Shown: piece after piece, positions 1 through 5,940 of the stretch
Layout: each line of letters opens with the position of its first letter
How positions within the stretch are numbered: the stretch's first letter is position 1
NCBI GenBank assembly: GCA_028686145.1
Contig: JAQUCQ010000217.1
Span: forward strand, 1-5,940
Length of the DNA: 5,940 nucleotides
Direction: 5' to 3'
Origin: Desulfuromonadaceae bacterium
Lineage (GTDB): Bacteria > Desulfobacterota > Desulfuromonadia > Geobacterales > Pseudopelobacteraceae
Notes under the pieces: model-generated
The model's database searches: none
Told to the model about the DNA's origin: nothing
The model's input: only the letters and a program-made list of their open reading frames with translations
Program-made: the position numbers and the translations under genes

Positions 1-486
1 TGTTGAAACTGAGGCTACACGTCTAATTTTTTCCCGCATTGCAACAATTACCGGAGAATCACCGATAAGTTCATATTCAATAGAAGCTGAGCGTTTGAGC
101 TCGGCATTTTCTACTTTCAGTTTTTGTAACTGTAGCGCGTTAGAAACGCTGATCAAGACTTTTTCGAGCGAAAGCGGCTTTTCAATAAAATCAAAAGCTC
201 CCAGTTTGGTGGCACGGACCGCTGTTTCAATCGTTCCGTGTCCGGAAATCATGATAACTGTAATCTGAGGAAGTTGCTCTTTAAGTTTTTCAAGGGTTTC
301 CAAACCATCCATGCCGGGCATCCAGATATCGAGCAGAATCAGATCTGGAAGCTCCTGTCGGGCACATTCAATACCTTCAGCACCGCTTTCCGCAGTCAAA
401 ACCTGATAACCTTCATCCTCAAGAATTCCGGCCAACGCTGTTCTGATATCCTTTTCATCATCAATTATCAAAATGGTATGCTGCAT
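1..486 (-). CDS. ntrX: NtrX-like sigma-54-dependent response regulator, N-terminal part (runs off the left edge)
   Basis: This is the first 162 codons of a response regulator that, when phosphorylated by its partner kinase, should activate sigma-54 promoters from the cytoplasm. The CheY-like receiver domain spans about residues 3-118. It shows the acidic pair D9/D10, phosphoacceptor D53 within LLDIWMPGMDG, S81 in the SGHG motif and K103 in IEKPLS. A coiled linker (about 119-137) follows, and the ELIGDSPVI segment marks the start of the AAA+ sigma-54 interaction domain. The Walker A motif, the rest of AAA+ and the HTH lie outside the window. The wording SGHGTIETAVRATKLGAFDFIEKPLSLEK is split here as two diagnostic stretches, SGHGTIETAV and KLGAFDFIEKPLSLEK, both typical of NtrX rather than NtrC. 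The gene sits 23 bp downstream of the kinase gene on the same strand, so it is co-transcribed with it. Receiver identity is very secure. The NtrX rather than NtrC/AtoC assignment is family knowledge supported by the neighbour. Confidence 0.9.
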   Translation of the reverse strand, partial: MQHTILIIDDEKDIRTALAGILEDEGYQVLTAESGAEGIECARQELPDLILLDIWMPGMDGLETLEKLKEQLPQITVIMISGHGTIETAVRATKLGAFDFIEKPLSLEKVLISVSNALQLQKLKVENAELKRSASIEYELIGDSPVIVAMREKIRRVASVST

Positions 487-491
487 ATTTA

Positions 492-497
492 CTCCTC
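492..497 (-). promoter_or_regulatory. Shine-Dalgarno site of the response regulator gene
   Basis: On the minus strand GAGGAG lies five bases before the ATG at 486. It is a strong ribosome binding site that fixes the ntrX start. It lies in the 23-bp gap after the kinase stop, so ntrX is translated independently and would not depend on full translation of the interrupted kinase gene. Confidence 0.8.
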
Positions 498-509
498 GTG
501 CTAATATTT

Positions 510-1529
510 TTATCCAGCCGGCAACTCGACAACAAATACGGCTCCGTGCGGTATATTGTCACGTATTCGTACAAAACCGCCATGGTCAGTCACAATACTG
601 CTCACTATGGCTAATCCGAGTCCTGTGCCACTCTTCTTGGTTGAAAAATATGGTTCAAACAAGCGCGACTTGTCTTCCGTTGGAATTCCCGGTCCATCAT
701 CAGAAATACTGATAACTGCCATTTTCAAGACATCATCAAAGACTGTCGACAGGGTAACAGTGCCATGCTCCTCCATGGCGGCCACGGCATTTTCAAGAAT
801 ATTGATAAGCACACGCTTAATCTGGTCACGATCAATCATGAGAAGCGGCATTCTGGCATCAGTTGAGATGACAAATTTAACACCTCGATGTGCTTCCTGA
901 TAAAGTGTCAAAGATTCACGAATCAACATGTTGAGATTATTTGGTTCGGGTTGAATCGCGGGCATACGGGCAAAATTTGAAAACTCGTTAACAAGAGTTT
1001 TTAAATCGTCGACAGATTTAATGATCATCTCGGTACATTCGTCAAAGACTTTTTCATCGTCGCTAAAACGGGAAAGATAGCGTTTTCTGAGTCGTTGAGC
1101 AGAGAGTTGAATCGGGGTCAACGGATTTTTGATTTCATGGGCTATTCTACGAGCAACCTCACGCCAGGCTGCCATACGTTGAGCTCGCATCATTTGTGTT
1201 AGATCGTCGAGAACGGCTACCATTCCAACAATTTCGCTATTTCCGGCACGTAGCAACGTTAAATGTAACTGAAGCGCAAGCCGAGCACCATTTAGGTCAA
1301 GAAAAATCTGTTTGCTGATTGTTCCCTGCTTAGATTGTAACAATTCCCGGATAGATTCCGAAGCCATTTCGAGGTGTTTATCAGAGACAACATCGCGGTA
1401 ATTTTTTCCGAGGACATTCGCGGAACTTAAACCAAGCAGGCGCTCGGCAGATGTATTAATCGTACGCAACACCCCCTCGCTGTCGATTGAAATCACACCG
1501 GCTGCAATATTACGCAGTACAATTTCCAT
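510..1529 (-). CDS. ntrY: NtrY-like PAS-histidine kinase half
   Basis: The 339-residue frame holds the cytoplasmic catalytic part of NtrY, which autophosphorylates on His and transfers the phosphate to NtrX. A PAS domain spans about residues 1-110 (MEIVLRNIAAGVISIDSEG start). The HisKA domain carries the phosphoacceptor H131 in RRIAHEIKNPLTPIQ. The HATPase domain has an N box with N243 and N247 (LINILENAVAAM), a G1 box DDGPGIP (277-283), an F box LFEPYF (290-295) and a G2 box GTGLGLAIV (301-309). All catalytic motifs are intact, arguing for recent or no decay. ATG 1529 is only the first methionine after the stop. The bases before it (CGTCGTCAGCAGTAT) give no good ribosome site, and no ATG, GTG or TTG lies in frame between the stop and it. 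Efficient independent translation is therefore doubtful. The gene ends 23 bp before ntrX. Confidence 0.85.
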   Translation of the reverse strand: MEIVLRNIAAGVISIDSEGVLRTINTSAERLLGLSSANVLGKNYRDVVSDKHLEMASESIRELLQSKQGTISKQIFLDLNGARLALQLHLTLLRAGNSEIVGMVAVLDDLTQMMRAQRMAAWREVARRIAHEIKNPLTPIQLSAQRLRKRYLSRFSDDEKVFDECTEMIIKSVDDLKTLVNEFSNFARMPAIQPEPNNLNMLIRESLTLYQEAHRGVKFVISTDARMPLLMIDRDQIKRVLINILENAVAAMEEHGTVTLSTVFDDVLKMAVISISDDGPGIPTEDKSRLFEPYFSTKKSGTGLGLAIVSSIVTDHGGFVRIRDNIPHGAVFVVELPAG

Positions 1530-1601
1530 ATACTGCTGACGACGCTCAATTTCCTGGTTACTGCGAAGTAATTCTACATTAGAGACATTCAGTGCATTTT
1601 G

Positions 1602-2747
1602 TTATGTACATAAATCCTCTGTCATGAGATTGAATGACTGAACCAGCATTCCAATTTCATCAGCTGAATAGGACGTTATCCTGACATCAAGATTGCCACC
1701 CGCTACAGCATGTGTTGCATCTACCAACTCCTGAAGCGGTTTTGTCATACTGTTTGCCAGATAGACACCCATCCAGTAGGCAAAAAACACAATCACCATC
1801 GCAATTAAAAAGAGCGTAACGATATACGCGGTCCGGATCGGGTTTTTCAGGATTTTTAGCTGGCGAAATTCGTGGTATGAAGAGGTAATTTCTTTCATTT
1901 TGTTTACAAGTGAATACGGCACATAATAATTAACAACTACGACTCCAACAATATCCGCCTCATTCCAGGTTGAGCGAATCGGCACAATTCCTCGTATTAA
2001 ATCGGCTTTTCCTACCTGGTTTACCCTAGTCAGCGTCTCACCCGCCAGCCCGCGTTTGATATCTTCTGAAGATGGATTTGTAAACTCACCTTTCGGAACA
2101 GCCGGATTCGAAGCACGGACTAGTTCCTCGCGCTGAGCTGAGTAAACCTCAACTACCCCCAGATTATATTCATTCTGCTTCTGATGAATGAGCTGTTTGA
2201 GTTGAGGAAGATTTGCGTCATTCAGCAATTTTCTGTCTTTAATAAAGTTGCTGATCTGTTTACCGTAATACATCGAATTTAGAGCTGAGCTTTTATAGTA
2301 AGTCTGCGCTACTTCAAGCGACTCACTTAATGAAGTTTCAACCTGAGTGTTAAACCAATTATGAACGGTATTATTTATAAAACCGGCAGCGGCAAAAAAA
2401 AGCAGAAGCGTTGGGACAAGCGACAGGGCGACAAATGAAAGGACCAGTTTTGTTCGAAGTTTTTTTGCAAATGGATTTGTACGACTTTCGACAAAGAGTT
2501 TCACAACATTGCGGCTGACCAGATACACCAGTAAAATAACCAGAAGAATAACAATATTGATTACAGCAAAAATAGCAATATTGCTCCCCAGTTTGGCATC
2601 TGCACTCAGCTGGGTCAGATTAATTTCAGTTTTGGTCAGAAAAGCAATTAATACAATCGCAAAAACGATAACAAGCGCTTCACGAAACCTTTTTTTCCGT
2701 TCTTCCGGTGAAACACTGGGCTCCATACGACCGAAATTCCTTTCCAT
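1602..2747 (-). CDS. ntrY: NtrY-like sensor half: membrane sensor plus HAMP, ends at the premature stop
   Basis: The 381-residue product is the input half of a membrane histidine kinase. Hydrophobic segments lie at about residues 24-37, 56-77, 102-124 and 308-330. The segment from about 125 to 307 is probably the extracytoplasmic sensor domain. It is followed by a HAMP domain (about 325-379), with the conserved P in SMTKPLQELVDA and the DEIGMLVQSFNLMTEDL end. There is no PAS, HisKA or ATPase domain, so on its own this product cannot signal as a kinase. The annotated ATG at 2747 has no clear ribosome site. An in-frame ATG at 2726 (MEPSVSPEERKKR) has AAGGA about 11 bases upstream and may be the true start. 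Upstream is the divergent intergenic region shared with the yaaR-type gene. The NtrY assignment rests on membrane topology, the HAMP sequence and the NtrX neighbour. Confidence 0.8.
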   Translation of the reverse strand: MERNFGRMEPSVSPEERKKRFREALVIVFAIVLIAFLTKTEINLTQLSADAKLGSNIAIFAVINIVILLVILLVYLVSRNVVKLFVESRTNPFAKKLRTKLVLSFVALSLVPTLLLFFAAAGFINNTVHNWFNTQVETSLSESLEVAQTYYKSSALNSMYYGKQISNFIKDRKLLNDANLPQLKQLIHQKQNEYNLGVVEVYSAQREELVRASNPAVPKGEFTNPSSEDIKRGLAGETLTRVNQVGKADLIRGIVPIRSTWNEADIVGVVVVNYYVPYSLVNKMKEITSSYHEFRQLKILKNPIRTAYIVTLFLIAMVIVFFAYWMGVYLANSMTKPLQELVDATHAVAGGNLDVRITSYSADEIGMLVQSFNLMTEDLCT

Positions 2748-2810
2748 TAGTCAACTTGTTAAATACTAGCACAAGTGAATCATGGTTTAAACTCATTGTT
2801 GCATTTTTGC

Positions 2811-2839
2811 ATCAATTGCTGATTGCATTCAAGTATGAT
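2811..2839 (+). promoter_or_regulatory. Weak candidate promoter for the yaaR-TPR-tatD unit
   Basis: TATGAT at 2834-2839 matches five of six bases of a sigma-70 -10 box and lies 41 bases before the ATG at 2881. At 17-bp spacing the -35 position (2811-2816, ATCAAT) is poor, so an activator or another sigma factor could be involved. The -10 candidate sits in a short palindrome (AGTATGATACT, 2832-2842), so it reads as TATCAT on the other strand and could equally serve the divergent kinase gene. This is inference from pattern only. Confidence 0.2.
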
Positions 2840-2869
2840 ACTGTTCACAATAAGTGGAAATAGCTGATT

Positions 2870-2873
2870 GGAG
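2870..2873 (+). promoter_or_regulatory. Shine-Dalgarno site that decides the yaaR-type start
   Basis: GGAG lies seven bases before the ATG at 2881. The reading frame is open further upstream to a GTG at 2854, but that codon has no comparable ribosome site, so 2881 is the preferred start. Confidence 0.65.
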
Positions 2874-2880
2874 TGAAACC

Positions 2881-3327
2881 ATGCGCATCCAGGACTCATC
2901 GTCAGTAAGAGAACTTGATAAGAATAAAAAAAGTTCTTCACCAGTAAAAAAACTAATGAATTCATTCTTTGCAAATGAATTGAGCCACCATGAGGAGGAA
3001 ATATCTTCGTATCAGGATGAAGTTGAAGACCTCAGAGCAGACATTGAGAAAACAGGAAATCTACTGACTACTGAACCAACGCTCGCAAACTTTAAGCATT
3101 TTCGTGATCTGTTGAGCAAACTCGCAAAAAAAGTGACTAATGAGGCATACCGCCTGGACAAAACAGGAGGGACACCTCAAAATCCGCGCTGTTACGAAAT
3201 AATTACCGTGATTAATCGGGAAGCGGACAAACTTTACAATCTTATTATCAAAGAAAATCGTGATCCCATGGCCATCACGGCAAAAGTCATCGGTATCAAA
3301 GGACTGGTAGTCGATTTGGTTACCTAG
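2881..3327 (+). CDS. DUF327 / YaaR family protein
   Basis: The gene encodes a 148-residue, charged, soluble, mostly helical protein without signal peptide or membrane segment. The N-terminal 20 residues are polar and low in complexity. The core (about 25-148) contains a KLMNSFFANEL segment, a helical stretch DEVEDLRADIEKTGNLL, a FKHFRDLLSKLAKKV segment, the Y-R-L-x-K turn (90-94) and a C terminus IGIKGLVVDLVT. That C terminus resembles the conserved end of B. subtilis YaaR (IKGLLINIYT-like), and overall length and helix order fit the DUF327 (PF03885) family. The biochemical function of this family is not known. The start at 2881 is chosen over the GTG at 2854 because of its ribosome site. It is the first gene of an apparent unit with the TPR and TatD-radical SAM genes, and it is divergent from the kinase gene. 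Confidence 0.78.
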   Translation: MRIQDSSSVRELDKNKKSSSPVKKLMNSFFANELSHHEEEISSYQDEVEDLRADIEKTGNLLTTEPTLANFKHFRDLLSKLAKKVTNEAYRLDKTGGTPQNPRCYEIITVINREADKLYNLIIKENRDPMAITAKVIGIKGLVVDLVT

Positions 3328-3387
3328 AAACAAAAACATTTCTTTGGGATGCACATAAATTACATATTGAAATAAAAGGAATAAAAT

Positions 3388-4185
3388 ATGAGCAATACCG
3401 AATTGAATGCAACTGTACAAAAAGGGCTTGATCTTCTCGATCAGGGAGATGTTAAACAAGCTATTTCTATCTTTGAAGGATATTGCGACAGTGACAAAAG
3501 CCGACCAGACAGCTGGTTCTATCTTGGAGATGCATTGGCTGAAGACGGGCGTCTGGATGACGCTATTGCCCGCTACCGTGAAGGGCTCAAATTGTCGCCG
3601 GAAGATGCCGATGCCTTAACAACGCTGGGGGACATGCTACTCGAAGCAGGTGACCACAAGGAGTCGCTCACCTGCTACAAAAAAGTTCTGGATATCGACC
3701 CGAAAGACGCCGATGCACTGGTCAGTATTGGCTTGGTCTATAACAGCCAGGATCGCTGCGATGATGCTATCCGTGCCTTTCATCAGGCTCTGGAGCTTGA
3801 ACCGGACAACGTTTTTGCGCTCAATGCAATGGGAGATGCACTTTATGGACAAGGAGATGTCGATGGAGCCATCGCCGCCTTTACCAAAGGAGTAGAACTT
3901 GATCCCGAAGACCCGGCCAGCCATTTCAACCTGGGTGAACTGTATTATGACCTGGAGGAACTTGAAGAAGCAGAGGATGAGTGCCTTGAAGCGGTTCGAT
4001 GTGATCAGACCTACAGCATGGCGTACCTGACACTGGGAGGCATCTGTATGGATCAGGACCGTACCGCCGATGCAATAGCGTATTTTGAAAAATACCTGAA
4101 ATATGAAACATCAATCCAGGCCGCCGACATGATTGCTGAAGTCAAAGCGGTTGTTGAAGGACTTAAAGAGGAACTAAAGGGGTAA
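3388..4185 (+). CDS. Tetratricopeptide repeat (TPR) protein
   Basis: The 265-residue protein is built almost entirely of 34-residue TPR units in perfect register: about 7-40, 41-74, 75-108, 109-142, 143-176, 177-210 and 211-244, then a charged C-terminal helix (about 245-265). Typical positions are visible in each unit, for example W/L-x-x-L-G at positions 4-8, the small residue at position 20, and D/E-P-x near the end (LELEPDN, VELDPED). No signal peptide or membrane segment is seen, so it is probably a cytoplasmic protein-protein interaction scaffold. The partner is unknown. It is strongly acidic. The ATG has AAGGA seven bases upstream (3376-3380). The 60-bp gap after the yaaR-type gene shows no terminator hairpin, and the stop lies two bases before the TatD-radical SAM start, so the three genes are likely co-transcribed and the last two translationally coupled. 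No specific TPR family name is justified. Confidence 0.9.
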   Translation: MSNTELNATVQKGLDLLDQGDVKQAISIFEGYCDSDKSRPDSWFYLGDALAEDGRLDDAIARYREGLKLSPEDADALTTLGDMLLEAGDHKESLTCYKKVLDIDPKDADALVSIGLVYNSQDRCDDAIRAFHQALELEPDNVFALNAMGDALYGQGDVDGAIAAFTKGVELDPEDPASHFNLGELYYDLEELEEAEDECLEAVRCDQTYSMAYLTLGGICMDQDRTADAIAYFEKYLKYETSIQAADMIAEVKAVVEGLKEELKG

Positions 4186-4187
4186 TA

Positions 4188-5573
4188 ATGTCGCATCAAA
4201 AACCGGTCCTGATTGACTCACACTCCCACATATACTATCGCGACTATACCGGGGACTTCGACGACATGTTACAGCGTGCCGAAGATGCCGGCGTGGCAGC
4301 CATTCTGGTGGTTGGTACCGATATCGAATCGAGTCGCGAATCAGTCGAACTTGCTGAAAAATATCCGCATCTTTATGCCGCCGTTGGTATCCACCCGCAT
4401 GATGCAGGGAGGGTTACCGATGAATGTTATGACATCATCCGCACCATGGCGGTTTCCAGTGCCAAAGTTGTAGCAATCGGAGAAATTGGCCTTGATTTCT
4501 ATCGGGATCGTTCACCTCGTGATCTTCAGGAACTTGTTTTTCGGCGGTTTCTTCAGATCGCAGCTGATCTGAAGAAACCGGTTATTGTTCATGATCGCGA
4601 GGCCCATGATCGTGTCATGGCAATCCTACGGGAAGAAACAGTACGCAAAGGCGTTCTCCACTGTTTTTCAGGCGACGCCGTCATGGCGTCCGAAGCTTTC
4701 TCACTCGGGTTCCATATTTCAATACCGGGAACAATTACCTACCCTAGCAACAAAAACTTACGTGATGTAGTATGTGCCGTCAGCATAGATCGCATGCTGG
4801 TAGAAACAGACTGCCCCTACCTGACCCCTGTCCCGCATCGCGGCAGTCGCAATGAACCTGCTTACGTCCGCTTGACTGCCGAGAAACTTGCCGAAGTAAA
4901 AGGGTTGACCCTTGAGGACGTCGCCCGCATTACAACCAAAAATACCAGCGATCTGTTTGGAATCAACCTCTGGGACCAATCGACAAAAATTGCCTATAAA
5001 ATTCGTAACTCACTGTATTTAAATATCACGAACCGCTGTTCAAACCACTGCAGTTTCTGCCCAAAATTTGATGATTTTACGGTAAAAGGGCACAATCTGA
5101 TGCTGAACAGTGAACCATCATTTGATGAGGTAATGGCGGCAATCGGTCAACCGGAGGAAATCACTGAGGTGGTGTTTTGCGGCTACGGGGAACCCCTGCT
5201 CCGCCTGGAGTTGGTCAAACTCGTCGCAGCTGCCCTCAAGGCCCGCAGCTACCAGATCCGAATCAATACAGATGGCCAGGCCAACCTGTTTCATGGGCGG
5301 AATATCCTGCCTGAATTGACTGGACTGGTGGACAGCGTATCGGTCAGTCTGAATGCTCCCGATGCAGCAACATACAGCCGCCTCTGCAACACCCCTTTCG
5401 GTGAAGCCGGCTTTTCCGGGGTCTGCAACTTCATCCAGGAAGCAGTAAATCAGATTCCACAGGTCGTAGCCACAGCAGTAACGGTGCCAGGTGTTGACAT
5501 CACAGCCTGCCGGACACTGGCAGAATCGCTAGGAGCAGAGTTTCGCGTCCGAGAATACACAGAAGTCGGGTGA
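4188..5573 (+). CDS. TatD family hydrolase fused to a radical SAM domain
   Basis: The 461-residue protein joins two enzymes. Residues 6-258 are a TatD-type metal-dependent nuclease of the amidohydrolase fold. Its metal ligands are visible: H12 and H14 (DSHSH), E99 (GEIGLDFY), H135 (VIVHDREAH), H158 (LHCFSG) and D208 (VETDCPYLTPVPHRG). TatD proteins are DNA 3'-5' exonuclease/deoxyribonuclease-like enzymes. After a short linker (259-272), residues 273-461 form a compact radical SAM domain. C284, C288 and C291 form the CxxxCxxC [4Fe-4S] motif with F290 before the last cysteine, and CGYGEPLL (331-338) is the SAM-binding GGEP-like motif. No SPASM or auxiliary-cluster extension is evident. Such fusions are known in NCBIfam as TatD-associated radical SAM proteins, with unknown substrate. 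AAAGGGG (4176-4182) lies five bases before the ATG. The stop is six bases from the converging ABC ATPase stop. The fusion is read through with no frame break. Confidence 0.92.
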   Translation: MSHQKPVLIDSHSHIYYRDYTGDFDDMLQRAEDAGVAAILVVGTDIESSRESVELAEKYPHLYAAVGIHPHDAGRVTDECYDIIRTMAVSSAKVVAIGEIGLDFYRDRSPRDLQELVFRRFLQIAADLKKPVIVHDREAHDRVMAILREETVRKGVLHCFSGDAVMASEAFSLGFHISIPGTITYPSNKNLRDVVCAVSIDRMLVETDCPYLTPVPHRGSRNEPAYVRLTAEKLAEVKGLTLEDVARITTKNTSDLFGINLWDQSTKIAYKIRNSLYLNITNRCSNHCSFCPKFDDFTVKGHNLMLNSEPSFDEVMAAIGQPEEITEVVFCGYGEPLLRLELVKLVAAALKARSYQIRINTDGQANLFHGRNILPELTGLVDSVSVSLNAPDAATYSRLCNTPFGEAGFSGVCNFIQEAVNQIPQVVATAVTVPGVDITACRTLAESLGAEFRVREYTEVG

Positions 5574-5579
5574 TGTTAA

Positions 5580-5940
5580 TCAATACCGCATTACTCTTCC
5601 TAGAAAATGTTTAAGCTCTCTGCTGTGCGGCTCGGTAAATAAACGTTCGACCGGGCCACTTTCCACGATCCTTCCCTCTGCCACAAACAGACAATGGTCT
5701 GCCGCGGTACGGGCAAACCCCATATGATGTGTAACAAGCAACAGGTCACGTCCTTCGTCCCGCAGCTCCCCGATAATATCCAGCACCTCTGAGGTCATCT
5801 CCGGATCAAGAGCCGAAGTCGGTTCATCAAACAGTAAAAAGCGAGGTTTAATAGAAATGGCCCGCGCAATTGCCACTCGCTGCTGCTGGCCACCGGATAA
5901 TTGGGCAGGCTTTTTATCGGCGTGTTCCTCAAGTTGAAAG
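5580..5940 (-). CDS. ABC transporter ATP-binding protein, polar amino acid type, C-terminal part (runs off the right edge)
   Basis: This is the last 120 codons of a cytoplasmic ATPase that powers an importer. The frame is open to the window edge. The GTG at 5876 is an internal valine, since the ABC signature lies upstream of it. Visible in order are the signature LSGGQQQRVAIARA, Walker B LLFDEPTSALDPE with catalytic E, the D-loop SALDPE, and the switch histidine in LLVTHHMGFAR. A C-terminal tail follows with GRIVESGPVERLFTEPHS. The ALDPE and THxMGFAR wording resembles GlnQ/ArtP/HisP-type amino acid ATPases (often THEMGFAR). Here a second His replaces the usual E or D after the switch His, a mild variation. 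Walker A and the Q-loop are outside the window. It converges on the TatD-radical SAM gene. The substrate cannot be told from this fragment, so no symbol is given. Confidence 0.9.
   Translation of the reverse strand, partial: FQLEEHADKKPAQLSGGQQQRVAIARAISIKPRFLLFDEPTSALDPEMTSEVLDIIGELRDEGRDLLLVTHHMGFARTAADHCLFVAEGRIVESGPVERLFTEPHSRELKHFLGRVMRY

Larger units (their letters stand above)
510..2747 (-). pseudogene. ntrY: NtrY-like histidine kinase gene interrupted by one in-frame TAA stop
   Basis: Read as one frame, this locus is 745 codons plus a stop, close to the usual NtrY length (roughly 700-770). It has NtrY's full order: N-terminal membrane segments, extracytoplasmic sensor, HAMP, PAS, HisKA and HATPase. 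The only defect is the TAA at 1602-1604, just after the HAMP domain (residues ...MTEDLCT-stop-QNALNV...). The 24 codons between this stop and the next ATG (1530-1601) are open and read as a helical linker ending ERRQQY. That joins naturally to MEIVLRNIAAG, a junction characteristic of NtrY. No frame change is needed, so one base substitution (for example CAA, AAA or GAA to TAA) would explain it. Alternatives are a sequencing error, a genuine split into two proteins, or stop readthrough. The sequence alone cannot decide, and the rest of the frame looks undecayed. Confidence 0.7.

Noticed and set aside
210..219. TGGCAC resembling the -24 element of a sigma-54 promoter
   Set aside because: It lies inside the receiver-domain coding region, and the bases at the -12 position are GCTG-like rather than TTGC.
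556..900. Plus-strand open frame of 114 codons inside the kinase gene
   Set aside because: It is antisense to the intact HATPase and HisKA motifs, which explain the sequence fully.
1530..1601. A frameshift as the cause of the split kinase
   Set aside because: The distance between the stop and the next ATG is 72 bases (24 codons), and the frame is the same on both sides. A nonsense codon explains it without any insertion or deletion.
2854..2880. N-terminal extension of the DUF327 protein from GTG at 2854
   Set aside because: The GTG has no ribosome site, while the ATG at 2881 has GGAG seven bases upstream. The extra nine residues do not look like part of the family.
2780..2974. Short minus-strand open frame over the divergent intergenic region
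   Set aside because: It overlaps the well supported DUF327 start and its ribosome site, and shows no family resemblance or ribosome site of its own.
3328..3387. Possible terminator between the DUF327 and TPR genes
   Set aside because: The 60 bases are AT-rich but contain no stable stem followed by a T run, only the ribosome site of the TPR gene.
3061..3459. Minus-strand open frame of 132 codons
   Set aside because: It lies antisense to the DUF327 gene and the start of the TPR gene, has no recognisable domain, and its phenylalanine- and isoleucine-rich translation is what antisense of lysine-rich coding gives.

Overview
The window looks like a chromosomal stretch from a Gram-negative bacterium, most likely a deltaproteobacterium of the Desulfuromonadota/Geobacter type. 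This is inferred from an NtrY/NtrX-type two-component pair, a DUF327 (YaaR) protein beside a TPR protein, and a TatD-radical SAM fusion. No 16S or other decisive marker is present. Base composition is moderate, and the minus-strand ntrYX half looks more AT-rich than the plus-strand half.

Layout: positions 1-2747 (minus strand) hold a signal-transduction operon. It runs from an NtrY-like membrane histidine kinase (2747 down to 510) to the first 162 codons of an NtrX-like sigma-54 response regulator (486 to the window edge). The kinase reading frame is interrupted by one in-frame TAA at 1602-1604, which separates the sensor/HAMP half from the PAS/kinase half with no frame change. A 133-bp divergent intergenic region follows (2748-2880), containing several iterated TTGCAT-like hexamers.

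Positions 2881-5573 (plus strand) look like one transcription unit: a DUF327/YaaR protein, a seven-repeat TPR protein and a two-domain TatD nuclease-radical SAM protein. Gaps are 60 bp and 2 bp, with no visible terminator between the genes. Converging on its end from the minus strand is the C-terminal part of a polar amino acid-type ABC transporter ATPase (5580 to the right edge).

Functionally, NtrY senses an envelope or redox/nitrogen cue and phosphorylates NtrX, which activates sigma-54 promoters. If the internal stop is real, the sensor input is uncoupled from the kinase. The YaaR-TPR-TatD/rSAM cluster has no established joint function. The most notable items are the split kinase and the enzyme fusion. 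I saw no tRNA, rRNA, CRISPR array, insertion sequence or phage feature.
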